64,000 nt of DNA from an uncultured Prevotella sp. (GCA_946183415.1 CAMHAM010000002.1:62001-126000), one strand, 5' to 3'. Shown: positions 27,187 through 36,303, numbered from the stretch's first letter. The notes: a model not told the origin generated them from the sequence alone. Numbers and translations are program-made.

Positions 27187-28059
27187 ATGAATAAGAAAAT
27201 ATTGATTCCATTGCTGGTTGTCATCCTTGCTTTGGCAGCAGGATCGGTCTGGCTGTTCCTGAGTCTTCAGGAGCAGCGGCAGGTCAATCAGGATATGCAG
27301 GAACTGGCAGAACTCGACAAGCAGGAGATGGAAAACGAATATGAGCGATTCGCACTGCAGTACAGTGAGATGAAGACGCAGATTAATAATGACTCAATCA
27401 TTCAGCAGTTGACGGAGGAACAGATGAAGACGCAGCAGCTCCTCGAGGAACTGAAGCGTGTGAAGGCCTCCGATGCCCGTGAGATAGCCCGTCTGAAGAA
27501 GGAACTGGCCACGGTGCGTGCCGTGCTGCGCGACTACGTGTTGCAGATCGACTCACTGAACCGCCTGAATGAGAGCCTGAAACAGGAGAATACCACCGTG
27601 AAGGCAGAGCTCGAGCAACGCACCCAGCAAGTGGCTGGTCTGAGTAGTGAAAAGGCTTCGCTCTCACAGAAAGTGGCTATCGCCGCACAGCTCGATGCGA
27701 CGAATATCAGTCTGCAGCTATTGAACAAACGTGGTAAGAATGCCAAGAAACTGAAGGACTGCACACAGATGAAGACAAGTTTCGTAATCACGAAGAACGT
27801 GACGGCTTCGAATGGCAACCGTACCATCTACGTGCGCATACAGAATCCTGGCGGTAATGTGCTTGGCGGTGGCGGTACTTTCGCTTACGAGAACCGGCAG
27901 TTGGAATGCTCTGCCAAGAAGACTGTTGAATATACGGGTGAGGAAACGCCTGTGACGGTCTATTGGAATGTGTCGCAGATGCTTGAGGCGGGCGACTACC
28001 GTGTGAGTGTCTTTGCTGATGGTAATATGATAGGTACGAGATCATTTAGTTTTAAATAA
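27187..28059 (+). CDS. Membrane-anchored coiled-coil protein with C-terminal beta domain
   Basis: A 290-aa protein starting MNKKILIPLLVV; the 26 codons of open frame upstream overlap the promoter. A membrane helix (residues ~4-25) is followed by about 150 residues of coiled coil rich in Glu, Lys and Leu (QQLLEELKRVKASD, LNRLNESLKQENTTVK). A ~90-residue beta-rich domain with NRTIYVRIQNPGGNVLGGG and DYRVSVFADGNMIGTRSF closes it. Similar hypothetical proteins are common in Bacteroidales. It lies three bases before the TolC-like gene, so it may be an envelope partner of the exporter. Function unknown. Confidence 0.7.
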   Translation: MNKKILIPLLVVILALAAGSVWLFLSLQEQRQVNQDMQELAELDKQEMENEYERFALQYSEMKTQINNDSIIQQLTEEQMKTQQLLEELKRVKASDAREIARLKKELATVRAVLRDYVLQIDSLNRLNESLKQENTTVKAELEQRTQQVAGLSSEKASLSQKVAIAAQLDATNISLQLLNKRGKNAKKLKDCTQMKTSFVITKNVTASNGNRTIYVRIQNPGGNVLGGGGTFAYENRQLECSAKKTVEYTGEETPVTVYWNVSQMLEAGDYRVSVFADGNMIGTRSFSFK

Positions 28060-28062
28060 AGG

Positions 28063-29520
28063 ATGGTAAATAGAATAACAGGAACGTTGTTGGCGGTTTT
28101 TCTTGCGCTTCCGTCGGGGGCGCAGAGAATACTGTCGCTCGACAGTTGTCGGCAGATGGCCCTGAGCAATAATAAGCAGCTGGGCATCTCGAAACTGAAG
28201 CAAGGTGTGGCGGCCAACCTGCGAAAATCGGCTCGCACAAAGTATCTGCCCCATGTAAGTGCCGTCGGTACTTATGAATTTACCAGCAAGCCTATTTCCT
28301 TGCTGAGTTCGGAGCAGCAGGCTGAGTTCAGTCATCTTGGAACAGCTTTCGCAGGAAGCATCTCGCAGAGTCTGGCCCCGATGATGCAGCAGGATCCGAA
28401 GATGGCAGCCGTGATGGGACAGTTAGGCCCAACGCTGGAAACAGCCATGAACGGTTTGGGCCAAAAGATCGTCGATGCCTTCGATACCGACACGCGTCAT
28501 GTCTTGGCAGGGTCTGTCATGCTGACGCAGCCGCTTTTCATGGGCGGGAGTATTGTCGCCCTCAACAAGATGGCCGATATCAGTGAGAAACTGGCAGAAA
28601 ACTCTACTGAAGCCCGTCGCCAGGCTACGATCTATCGCATTGATCAGGCTTACTGGCAGGTGGTGTCGCTTCATCATAAGAAAAAGTTGGCAGAGAGCTA
28701 CCGCGACCTGGTGAAGAAACTCAGCGGTGATGTGCATAAGATGATCGACGAAGGGGTTGCCACCAAGAGCGACGGCCTGAGTGTGGACGTCAAGGTGAAT
28801 GAGGCTGAGATGACCCTGACCAAGGTGAACGACGGGCTGGTGCTTTCGCGCATGCTGCTGAACCAGCTTTGCGGACTCCCGCTGAATGAATCCGTGACAC
28901 TCGAAGACGAGCAGGTAGAGAATATTGCCGTCGTGGAGCTCACACCCGAGCTGGATGTGGAACGGGCTGTGGATAACCGTCCTGAGCTGAAGATGCTCCA
29001 GAACACCGTTGACCTGACTAAGCAGACGACGAACGTGCTCCGTGCCGGGCACATGCCTCAGTTGCTCCTGACGGGAGGCTATGCCGTGAGCAATCCGAAT
29101 GTGCTGGACGGCTTCCAGCGTAAGTTCGGCGGGTTCTGGCATGTGGGTGTCATGATGCGCGTGCCCATCTGGAACTGGGGCGATGTGATGTACAAGGTGC
29201 GTGCATCCAAAGGTGCTACCTCTATCGCCAAGCTCGAACTAGAGGAGGCTCGCGAACTGATAGAGCTTCAGGTGAATCAGAATACTTTCAAGGTAGACGA
29301 GGCCAACAAGAAGCTTGTGATGGCTCAGTCGAATATACAGCGTGCAGAAGAAAACCTGCGCATGGCGAACCTTGGTTTCAGCGAGGGCGTGATAACACCG
29401 GCTACGGTGATGGAGGCCCAGACCGCCTGGCTGCAGGCACGTTCGCAGAAGATTGATGCCGAGATTGACGTCAAGCTCTCGCAGGTGGATCTGCAGAAGG
29501 CATTGGGAACCTTGGAATGA
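28063..29520 (+). CDS. TolC-family outer membrane efflux protein
   Basis: A 485-aa outer-membrane channel with a signal peptide ending LPSGAQ. Two TolC-type repeats are visible, each with long helices and beta segments (LDSCRQMALSNNKQLGISKLKQ; later LEEARELIELQVNQNTFKVDEA). It completes the tripartite exporter with the HlyD-like protein 43 nt downstream and the ABC-2 permeases. Substrate unknown. Its position next to the polyketide cluster does not prove a link, because the composition is like the flanks and transcription ends at the border. Confidence 0.9.
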   Translation: MVNRITGTLLAVFLALPSGAQRILSLDSCRQMALSNNKQLGISKLKQGVAANLRKSARTKYLPHVSAVGTYEFTSKPISLLSSEQQAEFSHLGTAFAGSISQSLAPMMQQDPKMAAVMGQLGPTLETAMNGLGQKIVDAFDTDTRHVLAGSVMLTQPLFMGGSIVALNKMADISEKLAENSTEARRQATIYRIDQAYWQVVSLHHKKKLAESYRDLVKKLSGDVHKMIDEGVATKSDGLSVDVKVNEAEMTLTKVNDGLVLSRMLLNQLCGLPLNESVTLEDEQVENIAVVELTPELDVERAVDNRPELKMLQNTVDLTKQTTNVLRAGHMPQLLLTGGYAVSNPNVLDGFQRKFGGFWHVGVMMRVPIWNWGDVMYKVRASKGATSIAKLELEEARELIELQVNQNTFKVDEANKKLVMAQSNIQRAEENLRMANLGFSEGVITPATVMEAQTAWLQARSQKIDAEIDVKLSQVDLQKALGTLE

Positions 29521-29563
29521 GAAGTGGTAAAGGAAAAAGAACAAGTAAAAAAGTTTTGATATT

Positions 29564-30550
29564 ATGTCAGCAAAAAGTCAACATAACAATATTCTGCTTG
29601 CCATCGCAGGCTTCGTGACAGTAGTGATTATTGTAGCAGTGATAGGATTCTTCGCCTTCGATCGCGACCCGGAGATCATTCAGGGACAGGTTGAAGTGTC
29701 GGAGTACCGCGTGTCGAGCAAGGTGCCGGGACGTATACTTGAGCTCCGTGTGAAAGAGGGCGACTATGTGAAGGTAGGCGATACCCTTGCCATCCTCGAT
29801 GCTCCGGAGGTACGTGCGAAGATGGAGCAGGCCCAGAGTGCCCAGAGTGCGGCGGCAGCCTTGGAGCTCAAGGCACAAAACGGTGCCCGCAAGGAGCAGA
29901 TTCAGGGTGCCTACAGTGTGCTGCAGCAGGCTAAGGCAGGTTTTGAGATTGCCGAGAAGTCATATACCCGCATCCAGCGTCTCTACGACGAGGGTGTGAT
30001 GAGTGCCCAAAAGCGCGACGAGGTCTATGCCAACTACAAGGCAATGGAGGCTCAGATGAAGGCAGCCCAGAGCCAGTATGACATGGCTGTCAACGGTGCA
30101 CGTGTGGAGGATAAGATGGCTGCTGCCGCTCAGGTGGGTCGCGCCAAGGGTGCCGTGCAGGAAGTGAATTCCTATATCCACGAGACTGTGCAGACGGCCC
30201 AGATGGAGGGTGAGGTAAGCGATGTCTATCCGAAGGTTGGTGAACTCGTAGGTACTGGTTCTCCTATCATGTCTATTGCTGTGATGCAGGATATGTGGGG
30301 CACATTCAATGTGCGCGAGGATCAGTTAAACGGTTTGAAGGTAGGTTCAGAACTGACGGCTTTCGTACCAGCTTTCAATAAGGAGATAAAGATGAAGGTG
30401 TACTACCTGAAGGACCAGGGCTCTTATGCCGTATGGAAGGCCACTAAGGCCAATGGTCAGTACGATCTGAAGACCTTCGAAGTCAAGGCTCGTCCTGTGG
30501 ATAAGCTCGATGGTCTGCGTCCAGGTATGTCTTTGATTATTAAAAAATAA
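29564..30550 (+). CDS. HlyD-family periplasmic adaptor subunit
   Basis: A 328-aa membrane-fusion protein. It has an N-terminal membrane anchor (residues ~9-30), then a split lipoyl/biotinyl-like domain beginning VEVSEYRVSSKVPGRILEL, a helical hairpin rich in Ala and Gln, a return of the barrel (VSDVYPKVGELVGTGSPIM) and a C-terminal beta domain ending LRPGMSLIIKK. It bridges the TolC-like channel and the ABC-2 permeases, as in YbhG-YbhFSR-type exporters. Confidence 0.9.
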   Translation: MSAKSQHNNILLAIAGFVTVVIIVAVIGFFAFDRDPEIIQGQVEVSEYRVSSKVPGRILELRVKEGDYVKVGDTLAILDAPEVRAKMEQAQSAQSAAAALELKAQNGARKEQIQGAYSVLQQAKAGFEIAEKSYTRIQRLYDEGVMSAQKRDEVYANYKAMEAQMKAAQSQYDMAVNGARVEDKMAAAAQVGRAKGAVQEVNSYIHETVQTAQMEGEVSDVYPKVGELVGTGSPIMSIAVMQDMWGTFNVREDQLNGLKVGSELTAFVPAFNKEIKMKVYYLKDQGSYAVWKATKANGQYDLKTFEVKARPVDKLDGLRPGMSLIIKK

Positions 30551-30559
30551 GCGTTAAGA

Positions 30560-31729
30560 GTGAAATACCTCTTTAATATATGGCAGGTAGCGAAACGTGA
30601 GTGCAAGATCCTTCGCGTGAATCGCATTTACGTCATCAGCATGGTGATCTTCCCATTGCTGGCGATGTTGTTCTTTACTACGTTGATGGATGAAGGACTG
30701 CCCGAGGATATGCCTGTGGGGGTCGTCGACCTCGATAATACGTCCACGTCACGTGGACTGATCCGTCGCCTCGATGCTTTCCAAAGTTCGCGCGTCGTCG
30801 CCCATTATCCATCGGTAACTGAGGCTCGTCGCGCCATTCATGAGAACCAGATCTATGCGTTCCTTTATATTCCCAAGGGAACTACCGATCAATTGCTTTC
30901 CAGCCGCAGGCCTAAGATATCCTATTATTATAATATGGCATCGGTGATGTCGGGATCACTACTGATGAAGGACCTGAAAACCATTTCCAACCTCGGCTCT
31001 GCCGCTGTGGGGCAAGCAACGATGCGGGCCAAGGGTTATACGCAGGAACAGATGATGGCATTCCTTCAGCCCATCCGTATCGACCTTCACCAGATAGCTA
31101 ATCCATGGACAAACTATAATGCCTATCTGTCGACAGTATTTGTTACGGGTGTCATGATGCTGTTCATGTTCCTTATCTCGGCCTATTCCATCGGTATGGA
31201 ACTGAAGTTTGGGCGAGGCAAAGAGTGGCTGAAGGTGGCCGATGGTAATATGGTGGTGGCCATCTTAGGCAAATATCTCCCTCAGGCACTCGTCTGGCTG
31301 ACGCTGATCTTCGTCTATGAATTTTATCTCTTCGGCTATCTCCATTTCCCCTATTTGGGAAGTGTGTGGAACATATTTTTCCTGGGGTTGCTCGAGGTGT
31401 TTGCATCTATCGGATTCGGTATTTTCGCCTTTGGTCTGATGCCATCTCTGCGCATGTCGATGAGTGTGTGCTCGCTCTGGGCAGTCCTCAGTTTCTCACT
31501 GGCAGGCTCCGCTTTCCCAGTGATGGGTATGGATGGCCCCATCCAGTCTCTCTCATGGCTCTTTCCTCTGCGCCATTATTTTATGGTGTACCAGATAACT
31601 GTGTTCAACGGCTTCCCGTTCATCAATGCTTGGTTCCACATCGCGGCCCTACTGGCTTTCAGCCTGTTGCCTTGGCTCGTCATGTCGAAGATAAAAAATG
31701 CAATGCTTACTTATGTCTATATTCCATAA
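30560..31729 (+). CDS. ABC-2 type transport permease (first of pair)
   Basis: A 389-aa inner-membrane protein with a GTG start (KYLFNIWQVAKRECKIL). The fold is the ABC-2_membrane_3 type: one N-terminal helix, a ~150-residue periplasmic domain (DMPVGVVDLDNTSTSRGLIRRLD) and a C-terminal block of five helices. It lies nine bases after the HlyD gene. The next permease gene begins inside its last codons. No ATP-binding subunit is encoded in the operon. Confidence 0.88.
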   Translation: MKYLFNIWQVAKRECKILRVNRIYVISMVIFPLLAMLFFTTLMDEGLPEDMPVGVVDLDNTSTSRGLIRRLDAFQSSRVVAHYPSVTEARRAIHENQIYAFLYIPKGTTDQLLSSRRPKISYYYNMASVMSGSLLMKDLKTISNLGSAAVGQATMRAKGYTQEQMMAFLQPIRIDLHQIANPWTNYNAYLSTVFVTGVMMLFMFLISAYSIGMELKFGRGKEWLKVADGNMVVAILGKYLPQALVWLTLIFVYEFYLFGYLHFPYLGSVWNIFFLGLLEVFASIGFGIFAFGLMPSLRMSMSVCSLWAVLSFSLAGSAFPVMGMDGPIQSLSWLFPLRHYFMVYQITVFNGFPFINAWFHIAALLAFSLLPWLVMSKIKNAMLTYVYIP

Positions 31730-32999
31730 GCTATACGGTGCAATACAAGATGCCGCTTTCATCTGGCACGAAGAGATGAAGCAGGTGCTGAAGGATGAGG
31801 GCGTACTCATCTTCTGTATTATCGTGCCTATTGTCTATCCGCTGCTTTATTCCTGGATCTACAACAATGAGGTAGTCCATGAGGTTCCTGTTGTCGTAGT
31901 CGATCAGTCGCATAGTCAGCTCTCACGTCAGTTTATCCGTATGTGCGATGCCTCACCCGATGTAAAGGTGATTTCCTATGCAGGCAATATAGAAGAGGCA
32001 AAGTCCGTCGTCAGCCGTCAGGCAGCCAAGGGCATCTATCTCATACCCGCAGATTTCGCTACCCATATCAACCGTATGGAACAGGGTGTTATCAGCGTCT
32101 ATTGCGACATGTCATTGATGCTCACGTATAAGGCTATCTACCAGACATCTGTTGCCGTGTCGCAGACGATGGGAGCTGAGATTCAGAAACGGGTATCAGG
32201 CAATTATACCGATCGTGAGGATCTTATTACCACGCGCCCGCTCGACTTTGCCGATGTGCCCATCTTTAATCCTGCAGGAGGTTATGGTAACTTCATCATC
32301 CCTGCCGTGCTCATGCTCATCCTCCAGCAGACACTCGTGCTGGGTATCGGACTGGCAGCAGGTACGGCCCGCGAGCGTAATCGCTTCGAGGATCTGGTGC
32401 CTATCCATAAGTGTTATGGGGGAGTCTACCGCATCGTGGGCGGTAAGGCCATGTGTTATATCATGATCTATATTTTCATGGCAGCTTGGCTTACGATCAT
32501 CGTTCCGAGGTTATTCTCTTTCCTGACCCTTATTCACTGGCAGGATTTGTTAGCTCTGATGATACCTTATCTGCTGGCTTGTGTATTCTTTGGTATGACG
32601 GTATCATGCCTTGTGCGTTATCGTGAGAATGTCATGCTCATTATGGTATTCGTTTCTGTGCCCTTGTTGTTCCTTAGTGGTGTGTCGTGGCCACAGTCTA
32701 ATATTCCTGGCGTATGGCAAGGCATCTCCTGGCTTTTTCCCAGTACCTTTGGCATCCGTGCTTTCGTACGCATGAACACACTTGGTGGAACACTCAGCGA
32801 TGTATTGCTCGAGGTTCGTTGCCTATGGATTCATGTGGCAGTCTACTTTGGAGTCGCCTGTCTGGTGTATGGTCACCAGCTGCGACTCTCGCGTAAGCAT
32901 GCCAGGGAACGTCTTATTTATCTGCGTCGCAAACGTGAGATTCGTCAGCAGTTGAAGCAGCGACATAGTCGTACAGATAATCCGAAACTTCCACATTAA
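31713..32999 (+). CDS. ABC-2 type transport permease (second of pair)
   Basis: A 428-aa paralogue of the preceding gene with the same plan: N-terminal helix (LIFCIIVPIVYPLLYSWIY), a periplasmic domain with VPVVVVDQSHSQLSRQFIRM and a C-terminal helical block. I take ATG 31713 (MSIFHKLYGA), which overlaps the upstream gene by 17 nt. The C-terminal tail is very basic. Its TAA stop (32997-32999) overlaps the stop codon of the convergent AMP ligase through a shared TTAA, so there is no room for a terminator between them. Confidence 0.88.
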   Translation: MSIFHKLYGAIQDAAFIWHEEMKQVLKDEGVLIFCIIVPIVYPLLYSWIYNNEVVHEVPVVVVDQSHSQLSRQFIRMCDASPDVKVISYAGNIEEAKSVVSRQAAKGIYLIPADFATHINRMEQGVISVYCDMSLMLTYKAIYQTSVAVSQTMGAEIQKRVSGNYTDREDLITTRPLDFADVPIFNPAGGYGNFIIPAVLMLILQQTLVLGIGLAAGTARERNRFEDLVPIHKCYGGVYRIVGGKAMCYIMIYIFMAAWLTIIVPRLFSFLTLIHWQDLLALMIPYLLACVFFGMTVSCLVRYRENVMLIMVFVSVPLLFLSGVSWPQSNIPGVWQGISWLFPSTFGIRAFVRMNTLGGTLSDVLLEVRCLWIHVAVYFGVACLVYGHQLRLSRKHARERLIYLRRKREIRQQLKQRHSRTDNPKLPH

Positions 33000-34324
33000 T
33001 CTTTAATGTTTAATGCATACCGTTTCCTGTCAAGTTTGCCATTGAAGGTCCTGGCTACCTTTTCCACTTGTTCGTAGAGCATCGGCACCTTGTAGGCTTC
33101 CAGTCGCCCTTTCAAGTGCAGGGCCAGTTCGCGCTTGTTCAGTTGCTCCCCGTCGCTCATCACCACGAGCAGTTTCAAGGCACGTCCTGTGATAGGGTGT
33201 TCAATGGCAATGCAGATACAGTCCTTCAGTCTGGGGTATGACATAGCGGCGTCTTCCACTTCAGTGGGAGCCACCTTGAAGCCCCCCACGTTGATCACGT
33301 CATCCTCGCGCCCTTTCAGGTGCAGCAGTCCGTCCTCGTCGATCATGCCGATGTCGGAAGTGTATACGGTGTCGCCCCTCAGGATCGAGGCTGTCCTTTC
33401 AGGATCGCCCACGTAGCCGCTCATCAGCGTGTCACCTTGACAGGCAATCAGTCCGCCCTCGGTGATGATGAGCTTTGAGTGCTTCATGGTTCTGCCCAGA
33501 CATCCCGCCACGCACTTGCCGCCGTTATAGTTATAGGTGGCAATGATACCCGTTTCCGTCGAGGCGTAAGTGTTGTAGAGCCTCGTCTTTGGCAATAGTT
33601 GGCACAACGCCTCCATGTCGGCCTGCGAAATGGCAGCAGCCCCCGTCTCGATGAAATCTATCTTGTCGGCATACCTTGCGAGCTGTTTGCTGCTAAACTG
33701 TATGAGCATCCTAATGCTGGCAGGCACGAGGAAAGTTGCCATCTTCTCAGCCGGATAGTCGAAGGCTGCGAAAAACTTATTCATATCCTTCAGCCCGTCA
33801 ACGATTATCAAGGTAGCCCCCAACACGATGATGGGGTATATCTTCGACAGACTGCCGATATGGTTCAGAGGTCCGTTCACCACGAATGCCAACTCGTGGG
33901 TAAAGCCTTGGCCATCGATGAGGTTCTCAGCATCCGCAATGATGGTGCGATGACTGATCATCACCCCCTTCGACCTGCCTGTAGTGCCTGTCGTATAGAG
34001 AATGTCAGCCGTGCCCTCAGGGGTCGTGTTTGCCCCCAGCCACTGGGCTATTTGCTGAAACGTCGCTTCGGGCATGTCGCGCTCCAGGGGGGCAGCCACG
34101 CAGCCAGCCATGTGCAGAGCGAAGTACTCCACGAGATATGCCACCGTCGGGTAGGCTCTCAGGGCAACGATCTGTCCTGGGTGGTAGAGATTCTTCAGCG
34201 CTTCCGTCCTGACGAGAACCCGTTCGTAGAGTGCCTCGTAGGTACACACCTCTTCACCGCAGACAACAGCCGTTTTCTGCGGATAGCGTTTAGCGCTTAT
34301 TTCCAGATAGTCCTCAAGTATCAC
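32996..34324 (-). CDS. AMP-dependent acyl/aryl-ACP ligase of the polyketide cluster
   Basis: A 442-aa ANL-superfamily enzyme with a GTG start, coupled to the upstream carrier protein by a 4-nt overlap. Motifs: P-loop LYTTGTTGRSKG, YNTYASTETG, the hinge/ATP region YTSDIGMIDEDGLLHLKGREDD, and a C-terminal lysine in FNGKLDRKR. It activates a carboxylic acid as the adenylate and probably loads it on the adjacent carrier protein. Aryl polyene clusters carry such a ligase for the aromatic starter (4-hydroxybenzoate in the E. coli system), so I infer the same job. No ammonia lyase gene is in this window, which leaves the starter open. Confidence 0.88.
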   Translation of the reverse strand: MILEDYLEISAKRYPQKTAVVCGEEVCTYEALYERVLVRTEALKNLYHPGQIVALRAYPTVAYLVEYFALHMAGCVAAPLERDMPEATFQQIAQWLGANTTPEGTADILYTTGTTGRSKGVMISHRTIIADAENLIDGQGFTHELAFVVNGPLNHIGSLSKIYPIIVLGATLIIVDGLKDMNKFFAAFDYPAEKMATFLVPASIRMLIQFSSKQLARYADKIDFIETGAAAISQADMEALCQLLPKTRLYNTYASTETGIIATYNYNGGKCVAGCLGRTMKHSKLIITEGGLIACQGDTLMSGYVGDPERTASILRGDTVYTSDIGMIDEDGLLHLKGREDDVINVGGFKVAPTEVEDAAMSYPRLKDCICIAIEHPITGRALKLLVVMSDGEQLNKRELALHLKGRLEAYKVPMLYEQVEKVARTFNGKLDRKRYALNIKD

Positions 34325-34548
34325 TTCTTTTCGCTGATTTTCTTCTCAACCATACTGACGATGCTATCCAGCGTCTTCAAGTTCTTGGGTGTAGCGTCCT
34401 GTGCCTCCAGCTTGATACCGAATTCATCAGAGAGCATCATCAGGATGGTAGTTACACCCAAAGAGTCGAGCTCACTGAACAGGAAGTCTGAATCGAAGTC
34501 CACCAGTGGCAGTGCATCCTCTAGCATGGTCTTTATTTTTTCTTTCAT
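34321..34548 (-). CDS. Acyl carrier protein for the starter unit
   Basis: A 75-aa carrier protein from ATG 34548; the frame opens further upstream, but that part overlaps the promoter. The phosphopantetheine site reads LFSELDSLGV with Ser29. It is less typical than the two carriers in the main operon (DSLG instead of DSLD/DSID). It is translationally coupled to the AMP ligase, the usual sign of a dedicated loading pair. Confidence 0.82.
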   Translation of the reverse strand: MKEKIKTMLEDALPLVDFDSDFLFSELDSLGVTTILMMLSDEFGIKLEAQDATPKNLKTLDSIVSMVEKKISEKK

Positions 34549-34578
34549 CGTGCGTACCTTATTTATAATAATCGGCTG

Positions 34579-34610
34579 CAAAGGTACGAACTTTCTTCCA
34601 ATCTTCCAAA
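34579..34610 (-). promoter_or_regulatory. Promoter of the carrier protein / AMP ligase pair
   Basis: On the minus strand, TTTG (34607-34610), a 20-nt spacer and TACCTTTG (34579-34586), full consensus. The remaining bases to 34800 show nothing else I can identify. Confidence 0.78.
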
Positions 34611-34809
34611 TTTATCATAGAGTTTTATCCGAGCCTGAAGGAGAGGTTGGTGCATTCAATTCTCTATCAACTATGACTTGTAGGCTATTATTATTTAGTC
34701 GGCAAATGAAAATGTAAATTTGAAACGTTAGAATTATCGTGGATAATGTTTATAAGTTTATTTTTTGCACTTTTCAGCATACAAATTCTTTAATCTCATT
34801 TAAAATGTG

Positions 34810-34857
34810 TATTTTTGTGCCCGATTCTTGATGATGTCCACATATGTGGCTTGCATC
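34810..34857 (+). promoter_or_regulatory. -7 box and palindromic leader at the head of the polyketide operon
   Basis: TATTTTTG (34810-34817) fits the -7 box. About 20 nt later is a perfect 12-bp palindrome, CCACATATGTGG (34838-34849), framed by TGATG and CATCA, giving a longer imperfect hairpin at the expected start of the transcript. It could be an operator or a leader structure for the antiterminator encoded just downstream. Confidence 0.5.
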
Positions 34858-34866
34858 ATAGGTAAA

Positions 34867-35559
34867 ATGAGCACATTGTCTAATGTGGAAGCTTTAGAAG
34901 GAGAGCAAGGTCCTTCAAGTGTCAAGTTTACCCTTGATTCTATCCCCGAGGCGAAGAATTCTAAAACCGGGGTGTCGGTAAGGTATGCTCATGATCCAAA
35001 TAAAAACTGGTATGTGTTTCGAGCCTCTTATGGACGTGTAGATAAAGCTTGTGATTATCTTGTTAATGACGGCACTTTTACATATATAGCAAAACGCCAT
35101 TCGGAGCGAGTCGTTAATGGTAAAAGAAAAAAAATATTGAGAGCACTAATTCCTAATATTTTGTTTGTGTATACTACGCCTGAAAAAGCAGAACGGTATA
35201 TAAAGTATACGCCAGACCTCAATTACCTTTCTTATTATTATAATCATTTCGAAAAGAATGAACAACAAAAAAATCCACCTCTCACAATTTCTTGTGCTGA
35301 GATGGAAAACTTTATTCTAGCAACATGTAATATGAATGAGCATATTCTGTTTGTTAAACCCTATCATAAGTGTCACTATAAAAATGGAGATATGGTTATA
35401 ATTAAAGAAGGTCCGTTTACAGGAGTTTATGGCAGAGTAGCAAGAATATCTGGGCAACAACGGGTTATTGTTACTTTGTCACAATTTGGATTGATATCTA
35501 CCGCTTATATTCCAACAGCCTTTATAGAAAGGCTCAATACTAATTTTAATAAAACTTAA
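34867..35559 (+). CDS. NusG-family transcription antiterminator (UpxY/LoaP-like)
   Basis: About 230 aa from ATG 34867; ATGs at 34831 and 34834 are alternatives but would place the palindrome in the coding region. The NGN domain begins at NWYVFRASYGRVDKACDYL (about residue 47), and a KOW domain near the end reads HYKNGDMVIIKEGPFTGVYG followed by RVIVTLSQF. Specialised NusG paralogues of this type promote elongation through long operons: UpxY for capsule loci in Bacteroides and LoaP for polyketide operons in Bacillus. As first gene of an operon of about 26 kb it is probably its own processivity factor. It is already AT-rich like the genes that follow. Confidence 0.85.
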   Translation: MSTLSNVEALEGEQGPSSVKFTLDSIPEAKNSKTGVSVRYAHDPNKNWYVFRASYGRVDKACDYLVNDGTFTYIAKRHSERVVNGKRKKILRALIPNILFVYTTPEKAERYIKYTPDLNYLSYYYNHFEKNEQQKNPPLTISCAEMENFILATCNMNEHILFVKPYHKCHYKNGDMVIIKEGPFTGVYGRVARISGQQRVIVTLSQFGLISTAYIPTAFIERLNTNFNKT

Positions 35560-35563
35560 AGAA

Positions 35564-36295
35564 ATGAAATACGCTCTTATTACTGGTGGTTCCAGAGGAT
35601 TAGGGAAAGCTATCTGTGTTGAAGTCGCAAGTATGGGTATCCCAGTTGTAATCAATTATCAATCAAATGAAACTGCAGCTTTAGAGGTGAAAGCTATAAT
35701 TGAGCAAAATGGAGGGCAAGCTGAACTCCTGAAGTTTGATGTTAGCAATCAAGATAGTGTCGAAACTTCTTTAGATGCATGGCAAGATAGTCATCCAGAT
35801 GATTATATTGCTTTTTTAGTTAATAATGCAGGCATTCGCAGAGATAATGTGTTATTTATGATGCCTGATGCCGATTGGCACTCTGTTATAAACACTTCTT
35901 TGGATGGATTTTTCTACGTAACACGTAAACTTTTACCAAAGATGATGCAACGTAAACATGGAGGACATATCGTTAATATGGCATCTTTGTCTGGTTTGAA
36001 AGGTATGCAAGGACAAGTTAATTATAGTGCGGCTAAAGCTGCTTTAATTGGAGCTACAAAAGCACTTGCACTTGAAACTGCAGCAAGAAATGTAACAGTC
36101 AATGCGGTTGCTCCAGGTTTTATAGATACAGATATGACCAAGGAACTTCCTCAGGATGAATTGAAGCAGATGATTCCCATGAAACGATTCGGAAAACCTG
36201 AAGAGGTTGCTGCCTTAGTAAAATTTCTCCTATCCGACGCAGCTTCCTATATAACAGGAGAGGTTATTTCAATTAACGGCGGATTATATACATAA
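35564..36295 (+). CDS. 3-oxoacyl-ACP reductase (SDR family, FabG-like)
   Basis: A 243-aa short-chain dehydrogenase reducing 3-ketoacyl-ACP with NADPH during polyene chain extension. The cofactor motif TGGSRGLGKA is at the N-terminus, NNAG near residue 90, and the catalytic Ser in MASLSG with YSAAK (Tyr154, Lys158). The protein ends SINGGLYT, normal for FabG. It follows the antiterminator by four bases. Confidence 0.92.
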   Translation: MKYALITGGSRGLGKAICVEVASMGIPVVINYQSNETAALEVKAIIEQNGGQAELLKFDVSNQDSVETSLDAWQDSHPDDYIAFLVNNAGIRRDNVLFMMPDADWHSVINTSLDGFFYVTRKLLPKMMQRKHGGHIVNMASLSGLKGMQGQVNYSAAKAALIGATKALALETAARNVTVNAVAPGFIDTDMTKELPQDELKQMIPMKRFGKPEEVAALVKFLLSDAASYITGEVISINGGLYT

Positions 36296-36303
36296 GTATA
36301 AAA

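Noticed and set aside
34807..34866. N-terminal extension of the antiterminator from GTG 34807 or ATG 34831
   Set aside because: GTG 34807 lies before the -7 box, and both would put the palindrome into coding sequence; the extension has no NusG-like features. ATG 34831 cannot be fully excluded.
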